A DNA stretch of 64,000 nt from contig CAWVKD010000067.1 in NCBI GenBank assembly GCA_963929765.1, positions 14,619 through 78,618 on the forward strand. The letters run 5' to 3'. Shown piece by piece: positions 60,493 through 64,000 of this stretch (positions are counted from its first letter, which is position 1; every line of letters begins with the position of its first letter). Under the pieces are notes generated by a model. That model saw only the letters and a list, made by a program, of their open reading frames with translations. It did no database searches and was not told the origin of the DNA. Source of the stretch: RGIG529 sp963929765 (GTDB lineage Bacteria; Bacillota; Clostridia; Oscillospirales; Oscillospiraceae). Both the position numbers and the translations under genes were made by a program.

Positions 60493-61707
60493 CTACCCCT
60501 CCAAAAGAGTGGCCTCATCTACTAATGCAATAGATAATACCCGTTCTTCACCATCTGAAGAGAGAATCGTAAACTCCATTGTGTCACCTATCTCCAATCC
60601 TTTTTTCGCTGATTCTAATTCCTCAATTGTATTCACTCTTTGGCCATTCACAGCCAAAATCTTGTCTCCGGCACGCACTCCTTTTTCATATGCATCTGAG
60701 CCGGATTCTACTTTTACTACCAACAAGCCCTCGTCTATTTCTCCCGCTTTCTCTTCTGCAACGCTTTGTACTTGAATCCCAATCACTGCATATCGGACGC
60801 TGCCTGTCTGCAAGATTTCATCCACCAACGGTTTTGCCGTACTCACAGGAATAGCAAAGCCAAGGCCTTCTACAGTAGAATATAAAGAGACGATTTTCAT
60901 ATTATTAATGCCGATAACCTGGCCCGCACTGTTCAGCAGTGGCCCCCCTGAATTTCCTGTGTTTAGCGCCGCATTCGTTTGGATTAAGGTCATCACTCTT
61001 CCATCTACTGTAACATCACGGTTAATGGCAGAAATAATACCATCCGTCATTGTTCCATGTAATGTCACCCCTAATGGATCTCCAATGGCCACCACTAAAT
61101 CTCCTACTTGAAGAGTATCAGAATCACCAAATTCTGCTGCTTGCAGTCCTGTGGCTTCGATTTTTAAGACAGCTAAATCACTTTTTTCATCCTTCCCGAT
61201 CAAGAAAGCTTCATAGCGACTGCCATCTTGTAAACGAACTTCAATCTCAGTATTACCAGATACCACATGAGCATTGGTTAAAATATATCCATCGGAATGA
61301 AAAATAATTCCCGTTCCTGTGGAAACATTGCCTACGACACTAACAACAGATCGAATTGCTTTCTGATAAATCTCTTGTAGGGTGAGCTCTTGATCGGAAG
61401 CCATGGAAATTGAAAGAGTTACATTGTCCCCTGGGTAGACACTCGGCAACGAAGTCGCAGGAATGGAAAGCTCTTCCTCGCCAGAGCCTGAATCTGAAAA
61501 GAAATCAGCCCTGTTAGAATATACACCAATCCATCGCATTCCGTATTCTACGGATAAAATAGAAATAGAACTGCCAATAACTACTGCCAAAACAACGATT
61601 AAAGGTATCCATTTGAGACGTTTTTTCCTTTCGCTCTGTCTTTTCACAATTTTTTGGTTGGACTTATCCTGCATTTGACCGTCCCATGGAGATTCATTTT
61701 CCGCCAC
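60493..61707 (-). CDS. HtrA-type membrane-anchored serine protease
   Basis: A 404-residue DegP/HtrA-like protease. One membrane helix (about 37-57) is followed by a trypsin-like domain with His in TNAHVV, Asp in SDLAVLKI and Ser in NTGNSGGPLL, and a C-terminal PDZ domain (about 300-400). It degrades or refolds damaged exported proteins. I chose GTG 61707, with GGGAGGG seven bases upstream, over an upstream GTG. It overlaps the histidine kinase gene by 14 bases, so the protease is probably made on demand with that two-component system. Confidence 0.92.
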   Translation of the reverse strand: MAENESPWDGQMQDKSNQKIVKRQSERKKRLKWIPLIVVLAVVIGSSISILSVEYGMRWIGVYSNRADFFSDSGSGEEELSIPATSLPSVYPGDNVTLSISMASDQELTLQEIYQKAIRSVVSVVGNVSTGTGIIFHSDGYILTNAHVVSGNTEIEVRLQDGSRYEAFLIGKDEKSDLAVLKIEATGLQAAEFGDSDTLQVGDLVVAIGDPLGVTLHGTMTDGIISAINRDVTVDGRVMTLIQTNAALNTGNSGGPLLNSAGQVIGINNMKIVSLYSTVEGLGFAIPVSTAKPLVDEILQTGSVRYAVIGIQVQSVAEEKAGEIDEGLLVVKVESGSDAYEKGVRAGDKILAVNGQRVNTIEELESAKKGLEIGDTMEFTILSSDGEERVLSIALVDEATLLEG

Positions 61708-63157
61708 TATGGTCCCTCCCAAAATCTGATTCTCTGGCACAAGTAAGGGTAAATGTAAATTCTACAATTCCATCTTCGCTTTTTACCATTACCTTTTCAT
61801 TATGATTGTTCAAAATTGTTTTGACAATATAAAGGCCTAAACCAACTCCTTCACGATCTATACTACGTGAATGATCTGTTTTGTGAAAGCGATCGAAGAT
61901 AAAGGGGATTTCCTCCTCTGAAATCTCGCCCACATTGCGCACGGAAATGTATGCTTTTCCACCACGTAAGCTGATATTTAATCCGATCACTCCCCCTTCT
62001 GGTGAAAATTTTATGGCATTATCTAAAAGATTATACCCAACACGCGTAATATCGTCCATTTTGCCCCAAACCAGGAGCTGTTCTTCTGGTAGATCCGCTT
62101 CCACATCCAAATGCTTTGCACTAATTTTGGGCTCCAAACTTACCAAAACACGTCGCATAACTTCCGCAATATCAAATGCTGCCATTGAAAAAGTTTCGGG
62201 TGTTTGGCTTTGCAACTGGGAAACATCCAACATTTGACGCACCAAGCGGGACAGGCGTCTCGTCTCATCGGATATAATATGCAGGGACTGTTCCACACGC
62301 TCTTTTGGAATGGTACCGTCTAAAATGCCGTTGGTAAAACCTGCAATCGTTGTCATAGGCGTTTTCAATTCATGAGAGATATTAGCAACCAGTTCCTGAC
62401 GCTGTGCTTCCGATTGCTCTAGGGATTTTGCCATAGCGTTAAACGCTTCTGCCAACTCCCCAATTTCATCTTTTCTACCATGCCCATTTACCCGTACATG
62501 AAATTCTCCATGGCTGAATTTTCGTGTCGCTGCTACCATTTCTTTCAAGGGCTTTGTTTGACGTAACGATGTCACAGAGGTACTTACAAAAGAAATGCAG
62601 AGAACCACAACTGCCGTGACAAAGAAAATAGATACAACTGCTCGCCACATCGCTGTTACACTGGTAATATTTGCTGCCGCAAAAATCATACCTGCAACAT
62701 ATTCCCCTACTACTACCGGCTTTCCAACTACAAACTTCATCTGTGGAAAAAGCCCATCTAATGTACTGTTTCCTGAATATTCTCCCTGCGTTAAAATCGC
62801 CTGGGTAATGGCATAAGGAACACGACTATCTTTATAATAATTACTGGTTTTGCCATCAGTACTGCAAAGAATTCTTCCCTCTGCATCAGACAAAACCAAG
62901 TAACTATCAGAATATTCTGCAAAAAAGTCCAGCATATCCCAGTAGACATTATCCTGATACGCCTGAATGCTTCGACCGCTTGCTAAATAACTCCCCGTAT
63001 AATCTGCCACTCGCACCGCATATCGCTCCAAAGCGCTCTGTTTTTCTTCTAGCGTGTACCGATAGCTTAATGTCAAAAATGAGGTGCCAAGCAGCAAAAA
63101 ACTGAATAAAATCAACCCAGCTGTCAGTGCAAACTGCCGCTTATATAAGCTGTTCAT
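61694..63157 (-). CDS. Sensor histidine kinase with HAMP domain
   Basis: A 487-residue membrane kinase. Two membrane helices (about 8-30 and 170-193) enclose an extracytoplasmic sensor of about 140 residues that resembles a Cache/PAS-like fold. A HAMP domain, the phosphorylated His in ANISHELKTPM, and the ATP-binding motifs DNAIKFSPEG and GVGLGLYIV follow. It signals to the response regulator encoded just upstream. Its stop lies within the first codons of the HtrA gene. The stimulus is probably an envelope stress, inferred from that protease. Confidence 0.94.
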   Translation of the reverse strand: MNSLYKRQFALTAGLILFSFLLLGTSFLTLSYRYTLEEKQSALERYAVRVADYTGSYLASGRSIQAYQDNVYWDMLDFFAEYSDSYLVLSDAEGRILCSTDGKTSNYYKDSRVPYAITQAILTQGEYSGNSTLDGLFPQMKFVVGKPVVVGEYVAGMIFAAANITSVTAMWRAVVSIFFVTAVVVLCISFVSTSVTSLRQTKPLKEMVAATRKFSHGEFHVRVNGHGRKDEIGELAEAFNAMAKSLEQSEAQRQELVANISHELKTPMTTIAGFTNGILDGTIPKERVEQSLHIISDETRRLSRLVRQMLDVSQLQSQTPETFSMAAFDIAEVMRRVLVSLEPKISAKHLDVEADLPEEQLLVWGKMDDITRVGYNLLDNAIKFSPEGGVIGLNISLRGGKAYISVRNVGEISEEEIPFIFDRFHKTDHSRSIDREGVGLGLYIVKTILNNHNEKVMVKSEDGIVEFTFTLTCARESDFGRDHSGGK

Positions 63158-63165
63158 TTCTGATT

Positions 63166-63858
63166 CTATCCTTCCGTATGCAATTCGAACTTATATCCAA
63201 CACCCCAAACTGTTTTAAGAGACCATTGGTCACTAACACCTTCCAATTTTTCTCTTAAGCGCTTTATGTGAACATCTACTGTTCGTGAATCTCCAAAGTA
63301 GTCGAAACCCCATACTTCATCCAAAAGCTGATTTCGGGTAAAAACCCGGTTGGGAGATGCTGCTAAATGATATAATAATTCTAATTCTTTAGGCGGTGTA
63401 TCCACTTTTTTCCCATTCACCAAAAGTTCATAAGAATCTAGGTTAATCACAAGTTTATCAAATGCTAAACGCTTTTCTTGCATTTCCTCCGGCTTTGACC
63501 TGCGCAAAACGGCATGGATACGAGCCAAAACTTCTTTCATCTCAAATGGTTTTACAATATAATCATCCGCGCCCATTTCCAAGCCAGAAACCTTATCCCT
63601 GGTTTCTCCTTTTGCTGTCAACATAATCACCGGTGTTTGGCTCTTGCTTTCTCGAATGGTGCGGCAAACACCCCAGCCGTCCATTTCTGGAAGCATGATA
63701 TCCAATAGGACCAAATCTGGAGAAAAAGTTTCAAATAACTCCACACCCTTTTTCCCCGTAGAGGCAATCATTGTTTGAAACCCTTCTTTTTTCAGATAAA
63801 GTTGCAAAAGCTCTGCGATGTTTTCATCATCTTCTACAATAAGCACTTTGCGATTCAT
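63166..63858 (-). CDS. OmpR/PhoB family response regulator
   Basis: A 230-residue regulator. The receiver domain has LIVEDDENIAELL and the phosphoacceptor aspartate in LVLLDIMLPEMDGWG (about 50-64). The C-terminal winged helix has FTRNQLLDEVWGFDYFGDSR and VDVHIKRLREKL. It acts with the kinase encoded eight bases downstream. Direct repeats upstream suggest autoregulation. Targets probably include htrA in the same operon. Confidence 0.95.
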   Translation of the reverse strand: MNRKVLIVEDDENIAELLQLYLKKEGFQTMIASTGKKGVELFETFSPDLVLLDIMLPEMDGWGVCRTIRESKSQTPVIMLTAKGETRDKVSGLEMGADDYIVKPFEMKEVLARIHAVLRRSKPEEMQEKRLAFDKLVINLDSYELLVNGKKVDTPPKELELLYHLAASPNRVFTRNQLLDEVWGFDYFGDSRTVDVHIKRLREKLEGVSDQWSLKTVWGVGYKFELHTEG

Positions 63859-63907
63859 CTATATTCCCTCTTTTCCATGTGAAACGTCGTTCTGCTATTT
63901 GACTACC

Positions 63908-63954
63908 ATTATAAAAGATTTTTCTGTCCTTTCCGTGAACATTTTATAAACATT
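63908..63954 (-). promoter_or_regulatory. Promoter with 11-bp-phased direct repeats for the response regulator
   Basis: On the minus strand, AATGTTTATAA (63954-63944) and AATGTTCACGG (63943-63933) are tandem copies with an 11-base period, ending 19 bases before TATAAT (63913-63908). OmpR-type regulators bind such repeats over the -35 region. This favours positive autoregulation. Confidence 0.6.
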
Positions 63955-64000
63955 CCTACACAGAAGAGCGTATTTCTCTAACGATTTGTCTCTGAAAAAC

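Overview
The window comes from a low-to-mid GC, spore-forming Clostridia, most likely of the Oscillospiraceae (Flavonifractor/Intestinimonas-like). The sporulation genes spoVB, yabP and yabQ occur in the Bacillus-like order spoVB-mazG-hup-rqcP-yabP-yabQ-divIC-S1. A SCIFF peptide with its radical SAM maturase (typical of Clostridia), a HemZ-type protein, an FMN riboswitch before ribU, and strong AGGAGG ribosome binding sites agree with this. I see no rRNA, tRNA, CRISPR array or insertion sequence. The placement rests on gene content, not on any search.

1-7.2 kb is an accessory, partly decayed region. It has a truncated-by-window heavy-metal P-type ATPase with a separate HMA metallochaperone, a patatin-like lipase, two Rrf2 regulators, an ArsR regulator, an AraC regulator and a flavodoxin/ferredoxin fusion. 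Two gene remnants lie here: the C-terminus of a metallo-beta-lactamase-fold protein and the N-terminus of a zinc-type alcohol dehydrogenase.

7.4-14.2 kb is a complete F1Fo ATP synthase operon (atpBEFHAGDC) with an odd stator and membrane sector. Subunit a is 492 residues with a duplicated N-terminal half, delta is only 79 residues (C-terminal domain only), and subunit c keeps the E-S-T-Y part of a sodium site but has Met where the Gln ligand would be.

14.3-32.6 kb is mostly housekeeping on the minus strand: hpf, an orphan fumarase alpha subunit, a candidate small RNA with its own consensus promoter and terminator, the spoVB-S1 cluster, an amidohydrolase with purine nucleoside phosphorylase, an Mrp ATPase, a uridine kinase-like protein, hemZ, an MBL hydrolase, dtd, rel and recJ. 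32.7-40.4 kb holds an FMN-riboswitch-controlled ribU, a DUF6512-like membrane protein, an MBOAT/DHHW acyltransferase pair, an Orn/Lys/Arg decarboxylase-fold enzyme, and the SCIFF system scfA-scfB.

40.5-53.1 kb is one co-directional run: a molybdopterin aldehyde oxidoreductase, a large FAD/dicluster oxidoreductase, a small redox protein, a methyltransferase, a C-GCAxxG-C-C protein, a class V aminotransferase-fold protein, a 98-residue protein, a TrsS-like radical SAM enzyme, an AMP-dependent CoA ligase, a small NTPase and a LarA racemase. This resembles the uncharacterised DVU_1553-DVU_1559 type locus of Desulfovibrio.

54.1-59.0 kb is a self-contained four-gene operon with its own promoter, long leader and terminator: a 71-residue protein, an ATP-grasp ligase resembling D-aspartate ligase, an aspartate/glutamate racemase, and a fusion of a MurE-like ligase with a complete N-acetylglutamate kinase domain. 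The MurE diaminopimelate motif is altered. This is the best candidate for an undescribed biosynthetic system. The window ends with a CBS protein and a response regulator-histidine kinase-HtrA-QueG operon.
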